64,000 nt of DNA from Oscillatoria sp. FACHB-1407 (GCF_014697545.1 NZ_JACJSA010000011.1:124001-188000); one strand, 5' to 3'; shown: positions 24,547 to 34,396, counted from the first letter of the stretch. Numbers and translations are program-made. The notes: generated by a model from the letters alone, not told the origin.

Positions 24547-25739
24547 ATGGAATTGCGGCATCTGCGTTATTTTGTAGCAGTAGCAGAAGAACTGCACTTT
24601 GGGTGAGCAGCTGAAATGCTTCTCATAGCTCAACAACCCCTCAGCCGACAAATTCGGGATTTAGAAACAGAAATTGGAGTTGATTTATTTCACCGCACTA
24701 AACGCACCATCCGATTAAGTGAGACGGGGCAAATCTTTTTGAAAGAAGCCAGAAAAACACTCCAGCAGGCAGAACAAGCTATTTTGTTAGCACAACAAAC
24801 CGATCGGGGTGAAATTGGACAATTTGCCGTGGGTTTTACAGGTCCAGCGTTGAACACTGTTTTACCCAAAATTGTGCGGCGATTTAAAGAAAAGCATCCT
24901 CAGATCGAGTTGACGTTAGAACGATTGCAAACGAATGAGCAAGTTGAGGCACTGCGATCGCACCAAAATTTATGCAAGTTTATTACATCCACCGATTGCG
25001 GACGATTCTCTTCAGTTAGAGGTCATCCATCATGAGGGTTTGGTGGTCGTTCTGCCAGATACTCATCGATTGATAAACTCTCAACTCATCTCGATACGTG
25101 AACTGGCACAGGAGTTATTGATTCTCTATCCTCGTTATGCTGGTCCTGCTGACTGCCTGACAAATCTTTGATGCTTGGTGATTGAAATCGCAGCTATAAG
25201 AGCAAAACCCGTCGATGCGGGTTATAGAAAACCTAGTGTTGCGAACACAAAGTTCTGCAATGTAGGGGGGTTGGGGGCTTCGTCCCCAAGAAGGGGTGGA
25301 ACCCCTTCACCTCTTTCAAAACTTATTTTTCGCTGTACTAGATGCATGCGTCGGCAGACTTCGATCGGATAGGCGCGAATTCCATTCGCCAGTCACAGTA
25401 GGGAATATCAAGGGTTTCAGAACTTTTGTCAGTCAATCAGTTGATCCTGTTTTGTACGATCGCATCCTCAGCTTATGCCAACAAGCAGGATTTAACCCTA
25501 AAATTGTGCAAGAGGTTGTTCCTCAGCAAACGCTTTTAGGGTTAGTCGCTGCTGAGATTGGAATATCGTTACTCCATGCTTCAGTAGAAGCCGTTGCTCC
25601 GTCTGGAGTAGTCCTTCGAGCGTTAGTCGAACCAACCCCTGAGCTAGAACTTGCTGTTGCCTGGAGCCCAGAAACAACAAACCCAGTATTACCTGCTTTT
25701 TTGGCTATTGTTCGAGAAATCACCTGCCAACTCCAATGA
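24547..25739 (+). pseudogene. LysR family regulator, broken by stop, frameshift and repeat insertion
   Basis: The full LysR order is recognisable. It starts MELRHLRYFVAVAEELHFG at 24547, then a TGA at 24604-24606 replaces a codon that is usually Arg, then AAEMLLIAQQPLSRQIRDLE and the first half of the effector domain follow in the same frame. Near 24964 one extra base shifts the frame (LLHPPIADDSLQLEV continues in another frame). At 25149-25441 a 293-bp repeat is inserted after LYPRYAGP, and the gene resumes at VLYDRILSLCQQAGF to a normal end at 25739. With three separate lesions it cannot make a full regulator. No obvious target gene adjoins. Confidence 0.9.
25149..25441. mobile_element. family D MITE-like element inside the LysR gene
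   Basis: This 293-bp element has ends CTGACTGCCTGACAAA and the complement of TTTGTCAGTCAATCAG, so about 16 bp of terminal inverted repeat. It is flanked by TGGTCCTG (25141-25148) and TGATCCTG (25442-25449), an 8-bp duplication with one mismatch. It contains GATTGAAATCGCAGCTATA, AAACCCGTCGATGCGGGTTA and GGCGCGAATTCCATTCGCC. A G/C block near 25260-25315 resembles the core of families A and B, so it may be composite. It encodes no protein. Confidence 0.8.
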
Positions 25740-25740
25740 A

Positions 25741-25824
25741 GAATATCACTCGACGTTGCTTCCCCGGATGCTGGGAAAGCTTCCTGACTCGCCTCTGCCA
25801 CATTGAATGTGGCTACGGTTATAC
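25741..25824. repeat. family E repeat fragment
   Basis: It contains GGATGCTGGGAAAGCTTCC, TGACTCGCCTC and CATTGAATGTGGCTACGGTTATA, matching the family E copies at 49887-49988 and 57486-57590. The left end is lost. On the minus strand its end reads TATAACCGTAGCC, and the TAA inside it is the stop codon of the RTX gene. Confidence 0.7.
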
Positions 25825-28800
25825 AACAAAATGAGTTGTGTTAATCTCAGCGGAAGTGATATTTTTGAGCGTCATCAATGTTACTTTTACAGTACTACTA
25901 CCGTTCCCATCAGCATCAATCCGAACTTCCATGTTTCTCCCTACTGACACTAATTCGACAAATTGCTGATATTGAGCAAAGGGGTTACTTCTTCTGAATT
26001 CAGGTGCTTTGAAGATGCCACGCAGGTCAATCACATCATTCTGCCCATTAAAATCGGTGATCAGGTCAACCCCCTCTGTTACTCTGTCGTAGACAAACAT
26101 ATCTCTGCCGCTACCTCCTGTCAGCGTATCGGCTCCCTGTCCGCCTACTAGCAGATCATTTCCGGCGTGACCAAATAGTTGATCGCGCCCATCACCCCCT
26201 CTGAGCAAATCACGCCCATCCCCGCCATAAAGGCGATCGCTACCCTGCCCACCATCGAGCATATCTTTGCCTTTGCCACCATAGAGTTGGTCGTTTCCAC
26301 CCTCACCGTAGAGTTTGTCCTGTCCAAACAAAGCTTTAGCAAACCCACTTTTAAGAATGTCGTTGCCCCCTCTTCCTCTGAGAACGTCGTTCTTCCAAGA
26401 GCCAAGTAACGTGTCTGTATGAGGAGTTCCTGCGTACGTTACACCCGATCGCGTCTGGCTAAAGAGAATTGGAGTGGTTGGAGTACCCAGTGGCTCTGTC
26501 AGTGGTTCAACTGTTAAGACAAAGGTATCGCTAACGCTTGCCCCTTGGTTGTCAGTTGCTGTGACCTTGAGGCTCAAATTACCTGCATCAGTGATATCAG
26601 GGGTGCCGCTAAAGCTGCGAGTATTAGCATTGAAGCTGAGCCAAGCGGGTAAAGGACTACCATCAGCGAGGGTTGCATTGAGGGTGAGGCGATCGCCTGC
26701 ATCGACATCGGTAAAGACTCCAGGTGGCAGAGTTAGCGTGAAGGGTTGCCTGGTTTGAGCCACCTGATCCGCAATTGAAGTAGCCAGGTTGGGAGCATCA
26801 TTCACCCCCTGAATGGCGATCGCAATGGTAGCTGGGGTACCATCCTGGCTGCTGATCTCGAAGCGATCAGTTACGGTTTGCCCTGCGGCAAGAGACTGCA
26901 AACGGTTGTTGACTGCGGTGTAAACCCAAACCCCTGTCGGGTCAATGCTGAAGGAACCATACGTACCAGCCTGGTTGGTTTGCGAGATGATGTTAGCTTC
27001 TCCAGCATCGGGGTCCGTGATGAATAGGGCTCCGGTTGTGGTCAAGATGCCGTCTTCAGTGACGTTACCGGTGCTGGTGCCACCTATCATCGCTGGCTCA
27101 CTCACCGTGTTGACCGTCACATTCACGGTGGCGATCGCTGTGCCACCATTCCCGTCTGCGATCGTGTAGGTAAAGTTATCGCTGCCATGAAAGTTGGCAT
27201 TTGGCGTATAAACGATATAGTCATCAACCGTATTGCCAGGAGTGCCATTGTCGTTGACGACTGCCACACCGTTAGCAGGATTAGAAACAGCTGTGATTTG
27301 CAGGGAATGACCATCCGCATCACTATCATTTACCAGAACGTAGATGTCAAATGCAGTGTCTTCAGGAGTTCCAGCATCATCATGTGTGGCAACGGGTGGA
27401 TTGTTTCTGTTGATGGTGTAGGTTTCACCCGTTGTGAAGTCACCATTGTTGAATCCGGTTCCGCCCAAACTATTGCTCGCGCCATCGGTAATGCTGTCGT
27501 TGTCGTTCACATCCAAACGGATCGTGCCATTTCCGGTACCTGTATCGACAGTGATGGTGCGAGTGGTTCCTGTGCCAGCGATCGCCGTAATAGATGGCGT
27601 AGTAATACCACCCGTGCTAGCCAGCATAAAGTCAGTCGCATCAACACCTGTTACGGCTTCACTGAACGTTACCGTGTAGTTGACCGAGGTGGCACTGGTC
27701 GGGTCAGCATCAGCCCGCACAATAGAAACAATTGTGGGAGCCGTTGAGTCCGTCACCAGGTTGCTGTTAGTGGCTGCCCAAATGTAAGGAATATCAGCAT
27801 CGTATCGAGCAGCAGAAATCATCATTCCAGGACTGGTGTCCAGCGTACTCTTTTGAGGAGCAACCCCACCACCGAGGAAGCCAACACCCCCCACGTCAAA
27901 CGTATCTGTCGTGAGCATGTTCCAAATTTCAACAAACTCCACCATCGCCCCAGGTGCCAGGCCAAAATCCCCGACCAGGTCAAAGGCAGTGAAAAATTCT
28001 CCTGTACCAGAGCCGCTGTCTAAATATTCGTGAGCAGGTTTGTAGACAAAGTTAGTGATTGGGTCAGTTCCAACAGGTTTAACCCGCACCACGTAATACT
28101 CAGGCGCACCAAAGCCACCATTTTCTGAAATTACAAAATCAATGCCGGGTTGGTCAATCAGGCGTTGAGAACCCCAGTTGACTTGTATCCCTCCCCGTGT
28201 CGCACCATCTGGCGCGAGTTGTGTGCTCTCTCCTGCCGCTCCACCCAATTGGGCATAGGTGGAATGGTTTAAGTCAGTTCCATAAGCTGCATAGATGCTA
28301 TTGTTTGGTGCTAATCCCGCATTACTAGAAGTAGAACCAGCCATAGCATGGGTGTTCGTTGCTTCCAGGGATGCATCAAAAGTGATACTGCCGACATTGA
28401 GGATTGTCGAAGCCGTATCATCATCTGTGATGTTGATATTTTGGCTGGTGGTACTGCCCAGTGTGATTCCAGCAGAGGGGTTGCTAATCGTTAGGGTTGC
28501 GGTTTCTACGCCTTCTACTACAACATCGTTCACTATAGTAAAAGTTACCGATCCTGTCGTTTGTCCACTTAAAATTGTGATTACTGAGTTGCTCAGTGTA
28601 TAGTCTCCAATCGCAATTCCGCTGCCTGTCACAGTTAGGTTAATGGTCTGATCGCTGGAGACAGCACTGGAGGTGATCGCCGCTACAGTAATTACGGTTT
28701 GTCCTGCTTCTGTACCTGCATTGCTGCTAACGGTTAGATTAACACTGGGAGTACTGTCACCAATTGTGAACCCAGTGCTATTAAATGGAATATCTGGTGT

Positions 28801-29397
28801 CGTTCCATCAGCACTTTGATCACCGCTACCATCCTGTGTGGTCCAGTTTGTAGGATCGTTAATCAGAGCCAGATAATCACTAAAATTGGCTACTCCAGTG
28901 CGTGCTCCATTGTAAGCCGCAACATCTGCATCTGCATCTACGGTTATAAGCTCAATCGCATTAACCCCAACCGTCAGACCAGTTCCAGTCAGGGTTGCAG
29001 TGATATCGCCTGCACCAGAGCCTGAGAGCGTGTTATTTGCGATCGCGGTTAAAAAAGTAGTTGGCGTACTGGGTGTGCCAATGTAGGCATAGACAACCTC
29101 CGTAGTACCGGCTAGAGCACGGGTAGGTATCCCAACAAAGGCAACCGTTCCCAGGTTAGTTGAAATGACACCTGTGCCAATATTGTTGATTGTGATCACG
29201 GTACCTGCTGCGATCGTAGAATTCGCAGTCCAGGTAAAGACGGATTCTCCAGTGGTAAAGCCTAAGCCTGACCACTCGTTATCATTGAAGTGAATTTGGC
29301 TATCAGCGTCAATTTGAGCCAGTGTTACGAATGCAAGATTATCATTGCCGTCAGAGTTCCAGCCTACAAATGCAATATCACCAGTATTAAGTGGCAT
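25819..29397 (-). CDS. large RTX surface or secreted protein with Calx-beta, cadherin-like and Ig-like domains
   Basis: This 1192-residue protein has no N-terminal signal peptide, as expected for type I secretion. Regions in order: an N-terminal domain of about 200 residues beginning MPLNTGDIAFVGWNSDGNDN, a Calx-beta domain (about 215-330), a region unlike known domains (about 340-560), an Ig-like domain (about 565-680), a cadherin-like/tandem-95 domain (NNPPVATHDDAGTPEDTA, about 680-770), a VCBS-type domain ending in QGVNDAP, a dystroglycan-type cadherin-like domain (about 870-965), and calcium-binding nonapeptide repeats (about 999-1097; GGKGKDMLDGGQGSDRLYGG). A role in adhesion or as an extracellular structural protein is inferred. 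Its stop codon lies in a family E repeat. Confidence 0.9.
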   Translation of the reverse strand: MPLNTGDIAFVGWNSDGNDNLAFVTLAQIDADSQIHFNDNEWSGLGFTTGESVFTWTANSTIAAGTVITINNIGTGVISTNLGTVAFVGIPTRALAGTTEVVYAYIGTPSTPTTFLTAIANNTLSGSGAGDITATLTGTGLTVGVNAIELITVDADADVAAYNGARTGVANFSDYLALINDPTNWTTQDGSGDQSADGTTPDIPFNSTGFTIGDSTPSVNLTVSSNAGTEAGQTVITVAAITSSAVSSDQTINLTVTGSGIAIGDYTLSNSVITILSGQTTGSVTFTIVNDVVVEGVETATLTISNPSAGITLGSTTSQNINITDDDTASTILNVGSITFDASLEATNTHAMAGSTSSNAGLAPNNSIYAAYGTDLNHSTYAQLGGAAGESTQLAPDGATRGGIQVNWGSQRLIDQPGIDFVISENGGFGAPEYYVVRVKPVGTDPITNFVYKPAHEYLDSGSGTGEFFTAFDLVGDFGLAPGAMVEFVEIWNMLTTDTFDVGGVGFLGGGVAPQKSTLDTSPGMMISAARYDADIPYIWAATNSNLVTDSTAPTIVSIVRADADPTSATSVNYTVTFSEAVTGVDATDFMLASTGGITTPSITAIAGTGTTRTITVDTGTGNGTIRLDVNDNDSITDGASNSLGGTGFNNGDFTTGETYTINRNNPPVATHDDAGTPEDTAFDIYVLVNDSDADGHSLQITAVSNPANGVAVVNDNGTPGNTVDDYIVYTPNANFHGSDNFTYTIADGNGGTAIATVNVTVNTVSEPAMIGGTSTGNVTEDGILTTTGALFITDPDAGEANIISQTNQAGTYGSFSIDPTGVWVYTAVNNRLQSLAAGQTVTDRFEISSQDGTPATIAIAIQGVNDAPNLATSIADQVAQTRQPFTLTLPPGVFTDVDAGDRLTLNATLADGSPLPAWLSFNANTRSFSGTPDITDAGNLSLKVTATDNQGASVSDTFVLTVEPLTEPLGTPTTPILFSQTRSGVTYAGTPHTDTLLGSWKNDVLRGRGGNDILKSGFAKALFGQDKLYGEGGNDQLYGGKGKDMLDGGQGSDRLYGGDGRDLLRGGDGRDQLFGHAGNDLLVGGQGADTLTGGSGRDMFVYDRVTEGVDLITDFNGQNDVIDLRGIFKAPEFRRSNPFAQYQQFVELVSVGRNMEVRIDADGNGSSTVKVTLMTLKNITSAEINTTHFVV

Positions 29398-29694
29398 AAA
29401 TAAATCCCTTGGGAGTACGAGTTGAGATGCAGTGAATTGAGCAAAAAGTTAGAAGGGCTGAAAAGAGAAAGCAAAATTTTTCAAGCGCAATTTCTGGACA
29501 CAATTTTCTGGACATAATTTTTCGGGCACGATCCTTCAGACACAACAGTAGTTGCGCCCTTCTAAAACGTAGGCGTATTCAATCCATGCCACAGCGAATT
29601 TGAAAGCAGTGATGCTTCTCGCTCTAGAGTTCCCAAATTAATTTCTTTATGGAGATTAGTTACAAACTTTTTTCTAATTTTTTAATTGGTTACG
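29398..29694. other. upstream region of the RTX gene
   Basis: About 300 bp, AT-rich, with no gene. It should carry the promoter of the leftward RTX gene. Direct repeats based on TTTCTGGACA/TTTTTCGGGCACGATC occur around 29480-29545 but I cannot assign a function. Confidence 0.35.
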
Positions 29695-30000
29695 TATAGC
29701 AACGGTTGGAATTGAGACAAGGGGCATAGGAGCTTGCAGTGGTCAGGGGTGGAACCCCTGCACTCCGTCCCAATCAACATCTACACCGTGCCCTAGATTT
29801 GACGGCAGAACCTGTCTCTACCCAATATCAAGCCTAATTTAACGTGAATTCGGGATAAGGATTTCGGCGGTTAAAACCGCAGCTATCGGAGCAAAATCGA
29901 GCCGCATCCGTTCATCAAATCCTGCATTTTCTGTAGTCTGCGTCGGCGGACTTCGCTCTAGTAGCCGCGAATTTATTCGCCGGGCTCTTAAACCGAACTG
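29695..30000. repeat. decayed family A and family D repeats
   Basis: A family A-like left end (TATAGCAACGGTTGG) begins at 29695 and is followed by CAGGGGTGGAACCCCTGCA at about 29743-29762. From about 29865 to 29995 a family D interior is present: GCGGTTAAAACCGCAGCTAT, GGAGCAAAATCGAGCC, GCGTCGGCGGACTTCGCTC and CGCGAATTTATTCGCCGGG. Confidence 0.6.
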
Positions 30001-30458
30001 ACGCTAATTTAACTCCCATTCTTTAGCGTTGATGTGATTGGTACGTGCTTTATCAGTAACTAAATCTTCAACTTTATTTTAGAATTAACGCTTCTTTTAC
30101 ACAAAAAATAGTGTACCTAGCAGAGTTATTTATAGATGTGTATTAAAGTCTTTTAATCCTTCGAGTACTGGATTTCAAGAAATCTAACTTTCCTTATCGT
30201 CTCATTACAATACCCTTTTTCTTTTCAGAAAGATCAGGGAATGTATTCATTATTGATCATTTCAGACAACTTGTTGCTAAGGAGCGATTGCAGTCAGCCA
30301 TCGCCAATCATTCATCAAGAAAGATAAAGCTGAAAAGATTTTACATCTAAATCATTCAGCACAAGTCGGGTGTTATCAGTTGGCTAATGATTTAACCTAC
30401 AGATCATGGTTGTCTGTTGACTCACATTACACCAAACAGTAAATTTAACACACAAAAA
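30001..30458. other. leader and promoter region of the aldehyde dehydrogenase gene
   Basis: About 460 bp without a gene. It must hold the promoter of the rightward aldehyde dehydrogenase. I see no classical riboswitch or clear operator. A non-ATG start (TTG at 30417) inside it would lengthen the enzyme by 14 residues but is not favoured. Confidence 0.4.
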
Positions 30459-31979
30459 ATGGTAGTTTCAGCACCTCTTCAAACCAACAGCAGTTCGATT
30501 TTTCATGCACGTTATGACAACTTTATTGGTGGGCAATGGGTTCCTCCAGTTAATCGGCAATATTCCGAAAATTTGTCCCCTGTGCATGGTAAACCTTTGT
30601 GTCAAGTACCTCGCTCCACAGTAGAAGATGTTGAGTTAGCACTCGATGCAGCCCATGCGGCTAAAGAGCGTTGGGGTAAAACCTCCGTTGGAGAACGGGC
30701 ACGCATTCTCAATCGCATCGCCGACCGCATGGAAGAAAATTTAGAGCGATTGGCTCTAGCAGAAACCTGGGATAACGGTAAACCTATTCGCGAAACTCGT
30801 GGAGCAGATGTTCCTCTAGCGATCGACCATTTCCGCTACTTTGCAGGCTGCATTCGAGCACAGGAAGGGGGTATCAGTGAAATTGATGCAGATACCGTTG
30901 CTTACCACTTCCACGAGCCATTGGGTGTAGTTGGACAGATCATTCCCTGGAACTTTCCTCTGCTTATGGCGTGCTGGAAACTGGCTCCTGCTCTGGCTGC
31001 TGGAAACTGTGTCGTATTAAAGCCCGCCGGTCCAACTCCCGTTTCCATTCTGGTGTTGATGGAGTTGATTGGCGATTTACTTCCTCCGGGGGTAGTTAAC
31101 GTCGTCAATGGTCCAGGCGCAGAAATTGGTAAAGCTCTGGCAACCAGTCCTCGGATCGCGAAAGTGGCGTTTACCGGAGAAACGACCACTGGGCGTTTGA
31201 TCATGCAATATGCTTCGCAAAACATCATTCCAGTGACTCTGGAATTGGGCGGTAAATCACCTAACATTTTCTTTGAAGATGTCTGTGCCAAAGATGACGA
31301 CTTCCTGGATAAGGCGATTGAAGGATTTGTCCTGTTTGCTTTTAATCAGGGTGAGGTTTGCACCTGTCCATCACGGGCGTTGATCCATGAATCGATTTAC
31401 GATCGCTTTATGGAGCGGGCACTGGAGCGCATTCGTCAAATTAAGCAGGGAAATCCGCTTGATGCTGACACCATGATGGGTGCTCAGGTGTCGATTAATC
31501 AGATGCACAAGATCACAGAATACGTGGGTATCGGTCAACAGGAAGGTGCTGAGTGTCTGATTGGTGGTCAAGTGGCAGATATGCCAGAAGACCTGAAAAA
31601 TGGCTACTACTTCCAGCCCACTGTCTTCAAAGGCAACAACAAGATGCGGATCTTCCAGGAGGAAATCTTTGGTCCTGTGTTGGCAGTCACCACCTTTAAG
31701 GATGAAGCGGAGGCGTTAGCGATCGCCAACGATACGCTTTATGGCCTGGGCGCAGGCGTTTGGAGTCGTGACATGAATACGGCTTATCGCATGGGTCGGG
31801 CTATTCAGGCAGGACGGGTCTGGACGAACTGTTACCACCTCTATCCGGCTCATGCTGCATTTGGTGGTTACAAAGTCTCTGGTGTTGGGCGTGAAACTCA
31901 CAGCATGATGCTGGAACACTATCAGCAGACGAAAAACTTGTTGGTTAGCTACAGCCCGAAAGCTTTGGGTTTCTTCTAA
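30459..31979 (+). CDS. NAD-dependent aldehyde dehydrogenase
   Basis: This 506-residue enzyme oxidises aldehydes to acids with NAD(P). It has [20 protein letters not shown], the nucleotide-binding FTGETTTGR, the general base in [11 protein letters not shown] and the nucleophile Cys near residue 299 in [12 protein letters not shown]. It is most like the ExaC/AldB-type acetaldehyde dehydrogenases. I chose the ATG at 30459 (MVVSAPLQT), which gives the usual family length, over the in-frame TTG at 30417. A DUF779 gene lies downstream in the same direction, an association known for this enzyme type; repeats of families A and E separate the two genes. Confidence 0.93.
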   Translation: MVVSAPLQTNSSSIFHARYDNFIGGQWVPPVNRQYSENLSPVHGKPLCQVPRSTVEDVELALDAAHAAKERWGKTSVGERARILNRIADRMEENLERLALAETWDNGKPIRETRGADVPLAIDHFRYFAGCIRAQEGGISEIDADTVAYHFHEPLGVVGQIIPWNFPLLMACWKLAPALAAGNCVVLKPAGPTPVSILVLMELIGDLLPPGVVNVVNGPGAEIGKALATSPRIAKVAFTGETTTGRLIMQYASQNIIPVTLELGGKSPNIFFEDVCAKDDDFLDKAIEGFVLFAFNQGEVCTCPSRALIHESIYDRFMERALERIRQIKQGNPLDADTMMGAQVSINQMHKITEYVGIGQQEGAECLIGGQVADMPEDLKNGYYFQPTVFKGNNKMRIFQEEIFGPVLAVTTFKDEAEALAIANDTLYGLGAGVWSRDMNTAYRMGRAIQAGRVWTNCYHLYPAHAAFGGYKVSGVGRETHSMMLEHYQQTKNLLVSYSPKALGFF

Positions 31980-32054
31980 GCGAAGCGAATTTAACAGGGC
32001 GAAGCGAAATACGTTTCGTCCTGATACGCTTCTCATCCTTGCTTTGGGCGGATA

Positions 32055-32158
32055 TATAGCAACTGTTGAGACAGTTAATACAAGGGGGTGTGGGGCTGCG
32101 CTCCTAGCCAGGGGTTCCACCCCTGCACCCCATCCTAACCAACCCCTCGGTTGCTATA
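32055..32158. repeat. family A repeat, 104 bp
   Basis: It starts TATAGCAACTGTTGAG and ends CTCGGTTGCTATA, the same length as 15811-15914 and nearly identical to it, including GGGGTTCCACCCCTGCACCCC. It lies between the aldehyde dehydrogenase and DUF779 genes. Confidence 0.85.
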
Positions 32159-32162
32159 GTTA

Positions 32163-32250
32163 GGACAAAGGCAATGACTCAAAGATTGATTTTTGGGAAG
32201 TTTTCTGGCTCGCCTCCGTTCTATTAAATTTGGCTACGGCTGTAATATTC
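32163..32250. repeat. family E repeat, decayed copy
   Basis: It contains GGACAAAGGCAATGACTCAA, TTCTGGCTCGCCTCCG and GGCTACGGCTGTAATA, all matching family E. It directly follows the family A copy, so the spacer before the DUF779 gene is almost wholly repeat-derived. Confidence 0.65.
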
Positions 32251-32294
32251 GCCCTCTGTCAAATCCACTATTTTTTTGATAAAGATTGATATTT

Positions 32295-32657
32295 ATGGTT
32301 GAAAAAGTCACGGCAACGGATGCAGCGTTGCAATTAATTGAGCATTTGAAACAGCGGCATGGGCTATTAATGTTTCATCAATCCGGTGGGTGTTGTGATG
32401 GCAGTTCACCCATGTGTTACCCAGTCGGGGAATTTATTATTGGTTCAGCCGATGTGCTGTTAGGTGAAATTCAAGGCTGCCCATTCTACATCGGTGCGCA
32501 GCAATATCATCACTGGAAACATACGCAACTCATTTTGGATGTTGCTCCCGGTCCCGGTGGTAATGATTTTTCGTTAGAAGGGGATTCAGGCGAACGCTTT
32601 ATCACGCGATCGCGCCTCTTCAGTGATGCAGAGCAAGCTGCTATGCAGATAAATTAA
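32295..32657 (+). CDS. DUF779 family protein
   Basis: This 120-residue protein belongs to the DUF779 family, often encoded next to acetaldehyde-type aldehyde dehydrogenases, as here. The conserved cysteine cluster GGCCDGSSPMC is near residues 31-41 and suggests a metal or redox site; the molecular role is not established to my knowledge. The start ATG at 32295 (MVEKVTATDA) is preferred to an in-frame TTG nine bases earlier. It is convergent with the DAC-like gene, 200 bp apart. Confidence 0.88.
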   Translation: MVEKVTATDAALQLIEHLKQRHGLLMFHQSGGCCDGSSPMCYPVGEFIIGSADVLLGEIQGCPFYIGAQQYHHWKHTQLILDVAPGPGGNDFSLEGDSGERFITRSRLFSDAEQAAMQIN

Positions 32658-32856
32658 AGCTGTTTTTCAACGCCAAAAACTTCTAAATTGAGAAGTTTTC
32701 ACATCCATGAATGATCCAAAAGTAATCCAAAATCCTTAGGAACATGAATTAAACAAGGTGTAATTTTTGTGGAGGGGTTTGTCATTGCCAGACCCGTACA
32801 GCCAGGGCATTTGTATTATTTGATGCGTGATCCTTTTTAATAACCTGGAGAGGCAA

Positions 32857-34110
32857 TCATGACAATTGACGTGAGGTTGAGACAGTTTTTATGATCAGAG
32901 ATGCATCAGATTGATGTACTAACCGCATTGCTTCCTGTAGTACTTTGATCACATAAACATCTAAGTTACTACAGGTAACTGAGTGAAGAGAATGACCGCA
33001 TATAGGACAACGTAATGATCTTTCCTGTTTTTGCAGATCCTCACTTTCTATCTCTTGAATCTTGAGTCGTTTTTTACACCCCTGACAAGTCACCTCACTT
33101 GAGCAGGAAGAGATCGCAACTTCTGACGTTGAGTAATCTTCTGTGTCTTCAATGGGTGTTTCATCAATGAAACGAACCTCCAGATCTGTCACACTCATGC
33201 CATCAGAAAAAATGGTGACTGGACCATCACTGGAGACAACAAAGATAATTCCTTTGACAAAATCAAAGGAAAAGCGTTGAGCAGAGGTGTGTCGAGTTCC
33301 AGCACGCGCCTCAATCAAACGCTTACTTGCTTCAGAATATTTCAGTTGTGCGCCTACCCCGATCGCCCGTGCTTGAGCATCTAGAATAACGGCTCCATCA
33401 GTGTAGGTCAGGAGGTGACGCAAAACAGCCACAGAGCGATCGCTGCCTACTTGCGTTTCAATCTCCTGAAGTGCAAAGTTGGGGCGCATATTTTCCCATT
33501 CCTCTGGGCTTGGCTCTGCCAAACACCAGACCAGTGTCGCCCCAATTTTACGTGGGCTCAAATCATGAAAACAAAACTCTAACAAGTCCTTTAACGTTTC
33601 AGGATCAGCTTGAGGAGCACAACGGCGAATATTACTTAAGGCTTGATTGATACAAGGTTTTTTCTGCCAACTGCGGTACTGGTGAATGAACAGCCCAGCA
33701 TCACAAAATAGTTTGGTCACACCGTTAGTGTCGGTAATCCCAATAATCGCACCTAACTCTTGCTGAAGCTGCACGAGTTGCAGTTCGGTGTAAGCAGCAT
33801 ACTTGGGGATAAACACTCCGTGAAACTGCCCCGATTTGAAAATAGAGAAACTGTAGCACCCATCCGCCACTCGCCTTGCCTCCGACAGATTAATTTGCAA
33901 TTTCTCACAAGTGCTTTTAATGACGGGAGCATTCTTCTTTTCGATCGCGATGAAGCCGTAAGGTTGCAGCTTTCCTTCGTGCAGAACTGGGCTGAGCGCG
34001 TAACTCAGTTCTGCCAGCACATCGGGATGTTGAATTAACTCAGGAACAGCTGTGGCAATGCCATTTTGCTTCAGTTCATCGATCAGGAAGGAGAGCGGTG
34101 ATAGCATCAT
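32857..34110 (-). CDS. diadenylate-cyclase-like (DisA_N/DAC) protein with sensor domain and zinc ribbon
   Basis: This 417-residue protein has three parts. Residues 1-235 form an unfamiliar N-terminal region like the probable sensor domains (DACN group) found fused to DAC domains. Residues about 238-300 carry the DAC hallmarks: TDGAVILDAQARAIGVGAQL with the DGA motif, then GTRHTSAQRFSFDF, then IIFVVSSDGPVTIF. Residues about 335-375 hold a zinc ribbon with CQGC and CPIC. DAC enzymes make cyclic di-AMP from two ATP; the canonical RHR motif is RHT here, so activity is uncertain. The frame also allows an ATG at 34203, but homology starts later and 34110 (MMLSPLSFL) is more likely. No partner gene adjoins. 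Confidence 0.75.
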   Translation of the reverse strand: MMLSPLSFLIDELKQNGIATAVPELIQHPDVLAELSYALSPVLHEGKLQPYGFIAIEKKNAPVIKSTCEKLQINLSEARRVADGCYSFSIFKSGQFHGVFIPKYAAYTELQLVQLQQELGAIIGITDTNGVTKLFCDAGLFIHQYRSWQKKPCINQALSNIRRCAPQADPETLKDLLEFCFHDLSPRKIGATLVWCLAEPSPEEWENMRPNFALQEIETQVGSDRSVAVLRHLLTYTDGAVILDAQARAIGVGAQLKYSEASKRLIEARAGTRHTSAQRFSFDFVKGIIFVVSSDGPVTIFSDGMSVTDLEVRFIDETPIEDTEDYSTSEVAISSCSSEVTCQGCKKRLKIQEIESEDLQKQERSLRCPICGHSLHSVTCSNLDVYVIKVLQEAMRLVHQSDASLIIKTVSTSRQLS

Positions 34111-34396
34111 TTTGGTATGGCTGAATGGGTTGCTGTCGTCGATCAAACACCATCTGCCAGAATCTAACAGATGAGTCTCAACAGAGACTAACAATAACGT
34201 CAATTCGGGTTGAGCACCTGGAGAATCAATTTGCAGCTATCAGAGTCAAGTCCGAGGCTCGACCAGAATTTGCGGTTTCAATCACCAAGATTTTATCCCA
34301 AACCAAATCAACAATCGGTATGCAACGAAGTGTGCGATCGGTTAGTTTTGCTTTCCTGAAGCTGGACCAACTCTCTTTAATCGCTTTGAGCAGAAG

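Noticed and set aside
27187-27747. Plus-strand open frame of 186 codons inside the RTX gene
   Set aside because: It is a shadow of the repetitive, low-stop coding sequence on the other strand.
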